Positions 20,824-31,583 of a DNA stretch of 64,000 nucleotides are shown here, piece by piece. The DNA is taken from positions 16,378,251 to 16,442,250 of the forward strand of contig CM055065.1 of assembly GCA_029204045.2 (NCBI GenBank). The letters run 5' to 3'. The notes beneath the pieces are model-generated. The model saw only the letters and a program-made list of their open reading frames with translations, made no database searches and was not told the origin of the DNA. Positions within the stretch are counted from its first letter, which is position 1. Every line of letters begins with the position of its first letter. The DNA is from Tillandsia leiboldiana. Taxonomy: Eukaryota > Streptophyta > Magnoliopsida > Poales > Bromeliaceae. Position numbers and translations under genes: made by a program.

Positions 20824-21527
20824 ACTTTTGTTTCTAATCTTTCCTTCGCAGGTTTTTACGTTTTTGTTATTATTCAGCTCTCACATTTCTTTATTCTGAT
20901 CTATTTAACTCTCCTCAAAATTTTTGTAATTATGGCTTTGTTTGTGACAAAAAGGGGGAGAGAGTTTAGAGAGAACTTGAACAATGATTGAACAATGATT
21001 GATGTGAATGTGTGAACATCAAGGTAAGTATCATTTCAACTTTGACTTTGGTGAAAGGTAAGTATCACAACTTTGGTTTTTATCTTGTGATTTGTTGCAT
21101 GTTCCTACTAACTATTCGACTAACTATTTGGACATGTATTATTATTAACAAGTTGTTTGATTACTAACAAAGCAAAGTTATGACATTTGGAATTTTATTG
21201 CTTAGAAGATATGTCAATGCTTGATTGTGATCTTATTACATATCTGAATTACTCAATGTCATGGTGAGCATAAACTCTATCTCTGTTAGGTTTTGAATGC
21301 TAAATATTCTTGAGGTATCTAACGATCTCTTTTTGTCAAGAATGATTTCTTTGTGCAGAGAGTACAGATGTCTAAGTCTAGAGTCTGTTTTAGGAGTTTA
21401 TCTCATGTTTTTAAATTTTTGGATCTCCATTGTAAATTTTTGTTGTATGGTGATAGCAACAAAAATATCTTTTTGAATTTTCTTTAGTGGATCTGTGTTT
21501 TGTCACGAAACCGCCAAAGGGGGAGAT
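20824..21527 (+). other. Sire-F region between ORF3 and 3' LTR
   Basis: No gene. Polypurine tract 2 (AAAAAGGGGGAGAGAG) at 20949-20964 and tract 3 (AAAGGGGGAGAT) at 21516-21527 against the LTR. Between them are donors GTAAGT at 21024 and 21058 and the acceptor TTGTGCAG at 21358, a predicted intron in the ORF3 3' UTR. Confidence 0.6.
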
Positions 21528-21753
21528 TGTTACGGAATTTGAGTTGGCGTAGTTTCGTGAAAGGTTCAAGTCTTGAAGATTGAAGGTGAAGAAAGTTGGA
21601 TCACTTAACTAAATCTCAAGAAAGAAGAATTCAAAAGGATCAGGTATGTTTAACTAAAGATTATTGGTGATCCGAATACTTCTTGTAGTGTAGAAACACC
21701 TGGAAGAATTTTTAACTGCATAAAAATCAAAACTGGTGTTCGGACATGTTCAG

Positions 21754-22049
21754 GATCCGGATCAGAGCCAGCGATCCGGATCCCGAAGGTTGTTGTTTCA
21801 TACATTACTTCAATCCGGATCGCAGCATCTCACGATCCGGATCCCGAATGTTGAGTTCTCAGAATTGTATGAACGATCCGGATCAGGCATTCCGATCCGG
21901 ATCCCGAACGTTTGTTTTCTGGAAACCGTCTTTATTGCTACTGCAATCCGGATCGCCCAAATCCGATCCGGATCGCCGTCCGTCAAAATTCCAGAAATGT
22001 TAGGTTTTTGATTCTTATCTCCTTCCAAATGTTTCTAACCTATAAATAG
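21754..22049 (+). promoter_or_regulatory. U3 promoter: four palindrome pairs and TATA box (Sire-F LTR)
   Basis: Palindromes GATCCGGATC (or AATCCGGATC) start at 21754/21773, 21812/21834, 21875/21894 and 21945/21965. Members of a pair are 19-22 bases apart and pairs start 58-70 bases apart. In the first three pairs the second member is followed by CCCGAA. TATAAATAG starts at 22041. Confidence 0.8.
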
Positions 22050-22208
22050 ACCCTATGACTCTTTTTCTAGGGTTAATCCAAGAATCCAAAATCCACATAA
22101 TCGATATAGAGCCGTCATATTCAAATATCATCTTATACGACCCTAGATCCACATATAGAGAAGAAAGGAAATCATTAGAGAATACTCTATGTTTCTTCAT
22201 CTATATTG

Positions 22209-22530
22209 ATTAGTTTGATTCTAGGTTTTCATACTCACATCTTGAGTTGAATCAAACTAATGAATACTTAGATGGTATTTCCGATCTATCTTTGATCTAA
22301 GTATTCGGCGGAGCATCACCACCCAAAAAACAACGATTTCCCCAAAATCAGCGCATGGATTCGCGTGTCCTTGTGGATTCAAGGTTCAACCGCTCTCGTG
22401 GATTCGGAGCGAGGCACGTTCGTGGATTCGAAGGGTGCTATTGGGTGAAGACCGTGGATTCGGTCGGACGTCGTGGATTCGACGTTGGACGCCGTGGATT
22501 CGGCGTTGGGCGCAGATCGTGGATTCGAGA
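22209..22530 (+). other. Structured leader: two stem-loops and 8-hairpin array (Sire-F LTR)
   Basis: Stem-loop 1: arms 22209-22221 and 22249-22261, 13 perfect pairs, with an inner ACTCA/TGAGT pair. Stem-loop 2: arms 22262-22273 and 22295-22306, 12 perfect pairs. Array at 22351-22530: eight units with loop TGGATT and stems such as CCTTG/CAAGG, GACCG/CGGTC, ACGTCG/CGACGT and ACGCCG/CGGCGT. Confidence 0.75.
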
Positions 22531-22829
22531 AGCATCGCGGAGCGAGCGGAGAAGATCCTCTAGGAGCGTATGGAAAAGGTTGAGTCGTAAGTGTGTACGG
22601 TAAATCACCATGTACGTGTTTTAATTCTAGTGGATTTCTGCCGTGTTATCGGTCCCGTGGTTTTTTACTCCGGTGATGGAGTTTTCCACGTAAAAATCTT
22701 GCGTGTTATTTTTATTTCCACATTGGGTTTTTATCGCAACGATTTTTGAGTGTTTATACGTTTACACCTATTCACCCCCCTCTATGTGTTTTTTCCCCTA
22801 TTTAGATCTACATTACATATAACCCAACA

Positions 22830-24396
22830 GTTGGTTTGTGGAGTCGCTTGTTACGTCTCCATGGTAGAACCAAAGAACGTCGATGAAGCTCTTCAGGATG
22901 ACTACTGGATTGAAGCAATGCAGGAAAAGCTCCATCAGTTCGAAAGAAACAAAGTCTGGGAACTAACGAAGCCACCGAAGCAACACAACGTGATTGGTAC
23001 TAAATGGGTTTTCAAGAATAAGAAAAACGAGGATGGTACCATTATCAGGAACAAAGCACGCCAAGTTGCTCAGGGCTACTCACAAATTGAAGGTATAGAC
23101 TTTGATGAGACGTTCGCCCCAGTTGCTCGCCTCGAGTCGATTCGTATTTTGTTCGCAATTGCTTGTCATTTTAAAATCAAACTCTTTCAAATGGACGTTA
23201 AGAGCGCGTTTTTAAATGGGTTTTTGAACGAGGAAGTTTATGTGGCTCAACCGAAAGGTTTCATTGACCATAAACTACCTAACTATGTTTTTCGTTTGAA
23301 AAAGGCTCTTTACGGTCTAAAACAAGCACCGCGAGCATGGTACGAAAGGTTGACAAAGCACCTTTTGGAAAAGGGCTATACTCGAGGGGGAGCAGATCGG
23401 ACTCTCTTTGTGAAGCATTATCAGGATAACTTCATTGTCGCACAAATCTATGTCGATGACATTGTATTTGGTGCAACAAGAGACAATGATGCTTCTAAAT
23501 TCGCTGAAACCATGGAAAGCGAATTTGAGATGTCTATGATGGGGGAACTGACATACTTTCTTGGATTGCAAATAAAACAAAATGAAGAAGGCATCCATTT
23601 GTGCCAATCCAAGTATGCAAGGGAGTTGGTGAAGAAATTCGATTTAGAAAACTCTAAAGATTTTCCGACTCCAATGGGAACTAGCAATAAGGGATTAGGA
23701 AGTGAATCTCTTAGTGAAAGTGTAGACGAGAAGCTTTATCGCAGCATGATTGGAAGTCTACTCTACCTCACGGCTAGTCGCCCGGATATATCCTTTAGTG
23801 TTGGGATTTGCGCGAGATATCAATCAGCACCAAAGGAGGTTCACCTGAAAGCGGTGAAAAGGATCATCCGGTACGTCAAAGGAACACTGAATTTCGGAAT
23901 TTAGTATCCTATGGGAACAACTCTTGACATAATAGGATATTCAGATACCGATTGGGCAGGATTAGTGGATGATCGGAAGAGTACGAGTGGTGCATGTTTT
24001 TATCTTGGCCATTGCCTTGTTGCATGGTATAGTAAAAAGCAAAACTGCATTGCACTCTCGACTGCCGAAGCGGAATATATTTCAGCGGGTAGTTGTTCAA
24101 CTCAACTCATTTGGATGAAAAGCATGTTGAGCGACTTCCGAATTTCAGCAACTTCGGTAACAATTCTTTGTGACAACACAAGTGCTATAAATATTTCTAA
24201 AAATCCTGTGTTGCACTCGAGAACAAAACACATTGAACTTAGATATCATTTTCTAAGAGAGCTAGTTAAATCAAATATTCTTCAAATTTTCTATATTTCA
24301 ACTGAAGATCAATTAGCAGACATTTTAACAAAACCATTGGATCAAAAACAGTTTATTCATTTACGTAAAGCAATTGGAATGCTTTCTTTAAAATAA
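22830..24396 (+). pseudogene. Sire-E pol, reverse transcriptase and RNase H, one nonsense codon
   Basis: One continuous frame from the point where Sire-F inserted to the TAA at 24394-24396, interrupted only by a TAG at 23902-23904 where Sire-C has a tryptophan (NFGIW). RT motifs are complete: GTKWVFKNKK, FQMDVKSAFLNG, IYVDDIVFGA and YFLGLQIKQ. RNase H follows, with DTDWAG in place of the usual DADWAG, then STAEAEY and CDNTSAI. The rest of pol lies left of Sire-F, in the gap. This is the best preserved reverse transcriptase of the window together with Sire-C. Confidence 0.9.
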
Positions 24397-25404
24397 CACT
24401 TTTTGAAATCATTGCTTAGGTTAGGTTTTGTTTTGTGTTTTTGTTCCTTATCTATGTTTGTGCATAGAACATTAATTGAGCATATGTAATTGACTTTACT
24501 TGCATCCTTTCATATATTTAGAAATTTATTATGCTCTGGATATCATAATAATTCATTTGATGCAATGATCATTTATGTCAATTAAGTCATCTTCAATTAA
24601 TCAAAGTCAATTTCTCTCTCATATGATCTCTTGGTATAGTTTTTATCATATTTTAAAATTGAGTTAAGTATGAAACTCGAGATCAAATTTTGGTTGAATA
24701 CCTCATATCTTAGATAATTGATAGCCAATTGAGGGGGAGTTTATTAAAATGTTTATGGTCAAAAGATGTGGAAAGAGTTTCATCCCAATGAGGAGTGTGA
24801 AAACTACCACCACATGGAGGAAAGAGCTACCACCTCGGTCGTCCGAGTACTGTGTGCAGCTACCACATGTATACCAAGCATGGTTTTTCAAGTTGATTAA
24901 ATAAAATGCTTTTTGGAATACTTGACTTTGTCAAATTCCAAGGTTGGTATAAGGTGGGGATTTTATTGAAAGATGCTCAAAGAGCCACTCCTTACAATAA
25001 ATTGATTAGATATATTATCTAACTTATTTGGGATTTTAAACATCTATCGATCTTGATACTTCATTTTCTTTACCATATTAATGATTTCATAAACGCATTA
25101 CTCATAAGATCATGATAGATGTCATTGAACTTGTTCAACTTTAAAGGATTTAATTTTTATAAATTTTCGTTTCATTACTTGGATATTATTGATAGATTTA
25201 GCATAATCTATTTCTTTTGATATGAAATGATGACTTTTGTTTAAATTTGACATGCAAAAGTGCTTACATACTTTTTCTGGATTTTCTGGAATTTTTCTAA
25301 ATTTTTCTGAAGAAAAAGTTGGAGCCGATCCGGACTCGAATATCCGTTCCGGATCCCGAACATAGGAATTTTCTACGGGTAGCCGATCCGGACTGGATTC
25401 CTGG
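24397..25404 (+). other. Sire-E region between pol and Tek-B insertion
   Basis: Polypurine tract 1 (TTGAGGGGGAGT, 24729-24740), the hairpin CTCGG-TCGT-CCGAG at 24834-24847, and the first part of the internal palindrome module from 25326 (GATCCGGACT and TTCCGGATC variants). No gene. Confidence 0.6.
25326..25404 (+). promoter_or_regulatory. Internal promoter module of Sire-E, left part, cut by Tek-B
   Basis: Three degenerate palindromes lie here; the TATA-like TTTATATG is on the other side of Tek-B at 52303-52310. The insertion of 26.9 kb therefore separates the module from its ORF3. Confidence 0.55.
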
Positions 25405-28400
25405 TGTCACGCCCCGGGTCGAAAGCTCGCCAACAGATCCGCCGCCCATACGGGAAGCCCCGTATAGACGTAGTGTCTAACCTGCAAAAGATCATCTATA
25501 CTATACAAATATCAGAGCTGAAGGTAAAAACTGAAAGAAAATAAAATAAATACAACTCTAATCAAATGTACATCCCAAGTCCTCACCAAAATACATAAGT
25601 CTCTCAAAATAAAATAAGAAGAGTACAACTCAATCCTCACTACAGGGTCACTCAACATGAACTCTCAAAATGTAAGGAGGTACATCTACTCTCAGGACAA
25701 CGACTGGTAGGGATCTATCTCGCGACTCCCTTGCCTCGATCGGCCGGATCAGCAACAGGTGTAGCAGGAACTGGAGTAGAAGTCCCTGGGGAAAAGACAC
25801 CACGACGGGTGTGAGAACTACTTCCCACAGTAGTTCTCAGTGGGTGCCGCCAACAAGCCCGACGGTCTGCCCACTAAGTCTACTAGAGGCATAAAGTAAT
25901 AGATGCAGTGCAGGAAAGAAAAGCTGGTAAATAAACTCTACAGCTACTATGCCTCTATCTAGATGCTCAAGGAGTGGAACAGAAAGAAATATGGTGCATC
26001 TACTATCCCTCAACTAAGATCACCCAATCTACACTGACTGCCACATCGGGTCCAGTCAAACCTGCGCCTACCTACTGCCGTTACATCTCGGAGGACCGGA
26101 CTTACGTAGGGCGTCCGTGACTGCCAAAACTGGCCCAGCCAGAGGGACTGCGTCGACAAGTCGCAATAGCAAGTAACAAGCCCAACTCCGGAGTGGCACT
26201 CGAGGGGCGCGACCCCAACGAGGAAAGTATCCGCGCATCTTTGTCGAGCTCAAAAATGGCTCCTGCAGGCTATAATCCAAATCCTCGATCAACAAGATCG
26301 ACTGTAACCAAGAAACACTGTCTCTCTCACATGCTGGAAAACTACACAGCCAAGACCCACTGTCACTCTGATGGCTCCCAAGAACCCTGATCTACAAACT
26401 GCTATCAGACTCCACTCGGTCCCCAGACACGAGTGTAAAAACATCCCACAACAACCCGACCTCTCGGCCCACTACACGGGCGAGGAAAAAGCTAAGTCCA
26501 GAATGATATAAAGAATAGCGATGTGGGAATGTCTAGAGCAATAAAAACCTAGCCCAAGTTGAAGTTTTCTACAGTCTGGCTGAACATGCTGCATATGGCG
26601 GGGGTGCTAGGTCAAATCCCAAGATGTAAATACAGTCTGGCTAAATACATCAGGAACATCAATTCCTATATTCTAGCATGCTATTCCAAAAACATCTACA
26701 ACATGTAAGTTCCTATATAGATAGAATTAATGCACAGTTCGCAGATCTTGTAGACTAGGCCACCCACCTGTAAGTCGATCTGTCCAGAGTCCCACAGTAG
26801 AGAATACCAAGGAAATAATAACTCCAAGTCTAACAGGTCTAGCACTGTCCACAAACTCTCCTGGGTACAACACAGGGCTACAATTACACTTAAATCCCAA
26901 AATCTGCCAAGTAAACAACACTGAAATTTCAGCCGCAAAGAAGTCGATTTTTCACCTACAGAAAGAGCTCAAAAATTCTGAAATAAATACCACAGCGTTC
27001 CTCGCGACGATAGCTTCGAAACGGGTACCTGCACGCCCAAATCCGAGCACCGTAGGCCAAGTTACAAATTCCACAGTATCGGTGCGCAAAATCCCAAAAC
27101 CATACAACTGTAAACTCTTGTACAGATAAAAACGAAAATGTATACCTTCGGGAAGGTCTCCAAAAATTCCAAGAAAAATACTATGATGATCCTCGCGTCG
27201 AGAAGATGAAAAAAGTCTATAAGCATGTCCTGATCTGAGACTCGTGCGCGGAGATCTTCTCAAAACAAGGCGCTGCCCTCACAAAAACTCATAGCAAAAA
27301 TAGGTCCCAGTGAGCATGGAAAATCTCCTCGAAAAACGTGAAATGAGAAAATGTGGAAGCAACCAAAATCGTAGCCTTACCTGTCGCGGATCCAACGCGA
27401 AGAAATCGCTCGAAAATATGGTCGAAGTAGGCCGGGAGAGCTCGTGCACCGAAAAGCGACGGAAGAAACACCGGCGAAAGAACGTCGCGACGCGCCAAGA
27501 AAATGAGAATCTCGAAAAGCGTGCCCCAAAAAATCCCCAAACTCTGCACATGGAAGCAACACTGCACGAGGATCAACTTTGCTGAAGAATTCCCGTCGGT
27601 TTGAAGCTCGGAAATGCCAAAAAAAGACAAAAGAAGGCGGCTCGGGCTATTTATAGGCCGCACCAAACAAATGAGAAAATTCCATCCATGTCCCAATTTT
27701 CGGGCGCTCCCGAAGATTCGGGCGCCCGAATCCGGACGCATAGGAGAAACACTGTAGCCGCCCGGAAATTTCCCGTGCCGCCACGTCACCCGCACAGCAA
27801 ACAGCTGTGCGGGGCGCGCTCGAAGTGGCCACGTGGCCCACCCGGTGGCCGACACGTGTCCCGCACAGCAAACAGCCGTGCGGGGCGCGTGTGGTGCCAC
27901 CGCGTGGCGCCTACCCGGTCAAACGGGTAGGTGGCGCCCGCCAGTGGCAGGGCGACACGCATCCCTGCCACTGTCGCGGTCACACGTGCGGGCAGGCGCC
28001 GCCCAGGCCACCTGCCACGCACGCGCCCCGAGGCGCCCGCCCGCGCCCCCGTGCGTCGCGCCTCGTGGACCCGCGAATGGCGTGCCGACACGTGTCCCCT
28101 GCACCCGGTCCACGCACCCTAGTTCGGGTTCCGTGGACCGCGCCGCGTGCACCGACCAACCGGGGGCTGCCACGCGTCCCCCGCCCCGGTCCATGCACCG
28201 CCGCGCCAAGTCTGTAGACCGCGCCTCCAGAGCCCGCCAATCAGGCGGCGCCACGTGTCCCTGCACCGGGTCTGTGCACCCCGCCGTGGCGCTCTGTGGA
28301 CCGAGCGTCGTGAACCGGCCAATAATAGGCCTCCACGTGGCATGCCGGCGGTCCACAGCCCCTCCCATGCACCGAAATCCAATAAAAACTTCCGAGCGTC

Positions 28401-28666
28401 CGTTTTTGGGCATCCGGACTCAGAATCAAACAAGAAAATAGCCGTTTTCAAGCGTTTTTCCGTGTTGAATCCAATTCCAACCTCTGTTTGGCCTAAATCC
28501 TTTTCAAAATTTCGGCAAATGCAGCCGAAGGCCAACACAGCAATAGATATCTCACAGGGTCCATCTGTGGCATCCCTTTGATGCACTATGGGCCAGGCAC
28601 ACCAACCATAGGTGTTCTAACAATGGATTCACCAGGAAAGGTTGCATGGGAACCTGGGCCACCACA
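25405..28666 (-). repeat. Tek-B 3' LTR (3262 bp)
   Basis: On the minus strand it runs from TGTGGTGGCC at 28666 to GGCGTGACA at 25405. A polypurine tract precedes it. Near its 3' end is the hairpin ATACGGG-loop-CCCGTAT at 25448-25465. Large ORFs in its GC-rich part (27800-28350) lack any recognisable protein. Confidence 0.92.
27647..28345 (-). promoter_or_regulatory. G-box-rich U3 and TATA box of Tek-B 3' LTR
   Basis: CACGTG cores occur near 27831, 27855, 28093, 28253 and 28337 in very GC-rich DNA with repeated GTCCACG and GTGCAC words. TATAAATAG lies at 27655-27647 on the minus strand. The same box recurs in the 5' LTR at 36218-36210. Confidence 0.65.
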
Positions 28667-28681
28667 TCCTCCCCCTCTAAA
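28667..28681 (-). other. Polypurine tract of Tek-B
   Basis: TTTAGAGGGGGAGGA on the minus strand, directly before the 3' LTR; it would prime plus-strand DNA synthesis. Confidence 0.9.
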
Positions 28682-28724
28682 TGGAAGTTTCGTCCCCGAA
28701 ACGAGAAAAATAAACAGACGTACC

Positions 28725-29996
28725 TCAACCAGAAGTCTCGAACAGAAAGGGGTAGGTATCTCTCATCACTGTCTCCAGCTCCCAAGTAGCCTCTCGCTCC
28801 TCATGATTGCTCCAGAGGATCTTTACATACGGAATGGCCCGGTTGCGCAATTCCCTCACCTCTCGAGCAAGAATTCGCAACGGGCGCTCCTCATAACCAA
28901 GATCCTCGCCGACCTCCAAAGAAGTGAAGTCAATCACGTGCGACGGGTTAAAAACATATCTCCTCAGACCCGAGACGTGGAAAACATCGTGAACTCCAGC
29001 CAGGCGTGGTGGAAGGGCAACTCTATAAGCCACATGGCCTAACCTCTCAAGTACCTCGAAGGGTCCAATAAAGCGGGGACTGAGCTTCCCCCGAACTCCG
29101 AATCTCCGGACCTCTTTCGAATGCGAGACCTTCAAAAAGACATGATCACCAATCTGGAACTCTAGGTCTCGCCGTCGAGTATCAGCGTAGCTCCTCTGAC
29201 GACTCTGGGCTATCTCAAGATGTCGGCGAACTAATCTGACTTTCTCCTCTGCCTCCAACAGTAAATCCGGTCCCAAAGTCCTCCTCTCACCGACTTCACT
29301 CCAATACAGGGGCGACCGGCACTTGCGTCCAAACAACGCCTCAAACGGAGCCATCTGAATGCTCGCCTGATAGCTGTTGTTATACGCGAACTCAACCAAT
29401 GCTAAGTGCCGGTATCACCCTCCACCAAAATCCATAACGCACGCTCTCAGCATATCCTCAAGGGTCTGTATGGTGCGCTCAGACTGGCCATCAGTCTGTG
29501 GGTGGAAAGTAGTACTAAATCTGAGCTGGGTCCCCAAGGCTGACTGTAGACTCCCCCAAAATTGTGATACAAACCTCGGGTCCCTATCTGATACAATCGA
29601 GGCGGGTATGTCGTGAAGCCTCACAACCTCATCCAAATATAACTGCGCAAGTCGCTCCATCGGCCAAGTCATCTGAACAGGCAAGAAAAGTGCAGACTTG
29701 GTGAGTCTATCCACGACAACCCAAATCACATCGGCCCCACTCTGCGCCCTCGGCAGTCCAGTGACGAAGTCCATGGTGATGTGGTCCCACTTCCACTCGG
29801 GAATTGGAAGACTCTGTAACTTGCCAGCAGGAACCCGCTGCTCTGCCTTCACTTGCTGATAAGTTAAACAATGAGCCACAAATCTTCCAATATCCCGCTT
29901 CATTCCGGGCCACCAAAAATGTGCCTTGAGGTCCTTATACATCTTAGTACCACCAGGATGAATGGTATAAGGTGTATAATGGGCCTCCCTCAAAAT
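28725..29996 (-). pseudogene. Tek-B integrase with chromodomain, one stop and a changed zinc residue
   Basis: Same frame as the RT part, after an in-frame TAG at 29999-29997. The HHCC zinc region is visible (REAHYTPYTIHPGGTKMY, then CLTYQQ), but the last cysteine of the usual CLTCQQ is tyrosine. Catalytic residues are kept: Asp in TMDFVTGLP, Asp in SIVSDRDPRF, Glu in TDGQSERTIQ. A second in-frame TGA at 29417-29415 replaces a probable tryptophan. The C-terminal part has the LSPRFIGPFEV region and a chromodomain-like end (IPYVKILWSNH, EATWE) that would guide insertion into heterochromatin. Confidence 0.9.
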
Positions 29997-31583
29997 CTAA
30001 TCTCTGAGCTCAGGGTCCATAGGCACACACACTCGGTCCCTGTACCGCAGTACTCCCGAGCTATCCACTGCAAAATCCCCTATCTGATCTGCCTGAATCT
30101 GCGATCTAATCCTCGTCAAGTGGGGGTCCTCACTCTGTGTCTCTCTAATCCTGTCCAACAGAGTGGGCTGCAAGACCACGGACATGAGTCTAGCAGAGAC
30201 CCCAGGGGATACTACCTCAATCTGAAGGCGCCTCAACTGCTCAACAAGAGGTGGCTGCTGTGTGATCAACATGCTCAAGCTCTGCGCTGACCTCCTACTC
30301 AAAGCATCTGCTACTACATTGGCCTTGCCGGGATGATAAAGGATTCTCACATCATAGTCCTTTAATAACTCCAACCACCGGCGTTGCCTCAAATTCAGCT
30401 CCTTTTGAGTAAACAAGTACTTTAAACTCTTATGATCTGTGTAGATCTCACAGTGCTCCCCGTAGAGGTAATGCCGCCACAACTTCAGCGCGAACACCAC
30501 GGCTGCAAGCTCCAAGTCATGAGTAGGGTAATTCTTCTCATAATCCTTTAATTGCCGTGAAGCATAAGAAATTACCCTACCATGCTGCATCAAAACACAT
30601 CCCAAACCGCTGTGAGAGGCGTCAATATAAATCACGATTCCATCGCCCATCACTAGTAGAGCTAGAACTGGTGCCGAGATCAATCTCCTCTTCAGTTCCT
30701 CAAAACTCTCCTGGCACCGCTCAGTCCAAACAAACTTTATCCCCTTCCTGATCAAACTGGTCAGGGGAGTAGAGAGCTTCGCAAAGCCCTCTACAAACCG
30801 ATGGTAATAACCCGCTAATCCCAAAAAGCTACGGATCTCAGTAACCGTCGTCGGTCTAGGCCAATCCCAAACAGCATCAATCTTCGTCGGGTCTACTGCC
30901 ACTCCTGCGGCTGATACAATGTGGCCTAGAAATGCAACCTCCTGAAGCCAAAATTCACACTTTTTAAGCTTGGCATACAGCTTCTTCTCTCGCATAAGCT
31001 GCAGCACTATCCTCAAGTGCTCCTCATGCTCTATATCACTTCGGGAGTAAATCAAAATGTCGTCAATGAACACAACGACAAACCGGTCCAAATACGGTTG
31101 AAATACCCGGTTCATTAGATCCATAAATGTAGCAGGGGCATTAGTTAATCCAAAAGGCATAACTGTAAACTCATAATGCCCGTACCGGGATCTAAAAGCC
31201 GTCTTGGGAATGTCCTCGGCCCTCACCCTCAGCTGGTGGTAACCTGACTGGAGATCAATCTTCGAGAACACAGATGCTCCCTGTAGCTGATCAAACAGAT
31301 CATCAATCCGTGGTAGGGGGTACTTGTTCCGGATGGTCACTTTATTCAGCTCTCTGTAGTCCACACACAACCGAAGCGACCCATCCTTCTTCTTCACAAA
31401 TAAAATCGGCGCTCCCCATGGAGATGCACTGGGCCTCACAAAGCCCACATCCATCAAGTCCTGCAACTGGGCCTTCAGCTCGGCAGGTGCCATCCTATAA
31501 GGTGCCTTTGAGATTGGTGCGGTTCCTGGAACCACATCAATCACAAACTGAATCTCCCTCTCCGGCGGCATAGTCGTCAACTC
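29997..31583 (-). pseudogene. Tek-B reverse transcriptase and RNase H domain
   Basis: Uninterrupted for 527 codons between two in-frame stops. RT motifs: YRMAPAELKAQL, KKDGSLRLCVDYRELN, FSKIDLQSGYHQ, and the catalytic VFIDDILIYS. RNase H: IDASHSGLGCVLMQ, ELAAVVFALKLWRHYL, TDHKSLKYLF, with DALSRR at the end. Length and order are normal for Ty3/gypsy. The domain is intact in itself but can only be made as part of the polyprotein if the stop at 31586-31584 is read through. Confidence 0.92.

Larger units (their letters stand above)
16895..22829 (+). mobile_element. Sire-F, 3' half of a Sirevirus-like element inserted in Sire-E pol
   Basis: Contains the end of pol, polypurine tracts 1-3, an intact ORF3 and the 3' LTR. 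The 5' half is lost in the gap. Its 3' LTR ends at 22829 and runs directly into GTTGG, which continues the pol reading frame of Sire-E (compare Sire-C near 41595), so the element is inserted within pol. GTTGG at 22830-22834 is the expected right target duplication. Confidence 0.88.
21528..22829 (+). repeat. Sire-F 3' LTR
   Basis: Starts TGTTACGG directly after polypurine tract 3 and ends CCCAACA. At 1302 bp it is the same type as the Sire-A LTRs. Confidence 0.93.

Noticed and set aside
21754..21974. CRISPR-like array (regular palindromic repeats with spacers)
   Set aside because: The genome is eukaryotic, repeats are only 10 bases, spacers are related to each other between copies, and the array lies in an LTR promoter.
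22355..22603. An open frame of 75-112 codons through the hairpin array (RGF and VDSR words), present in all Sirevirus LTRs
   Set aside because: Only Sire-F has an ATG at its start; others have GTG. The DNA repeat falls in different frames along the array, so the peptide has no consistent repeat. The paired arms explain the conservation better.
21528..24396. The LTR at 21528-22829 as the 5' LTR of the pol that follows it
   Set aside because: There is no primer site or gag after it; the sequence resumes in mid-pol, and a polypurine tract precedes the LTR, so it is the 3' LTR of Sire-F inserted in Sire-E.
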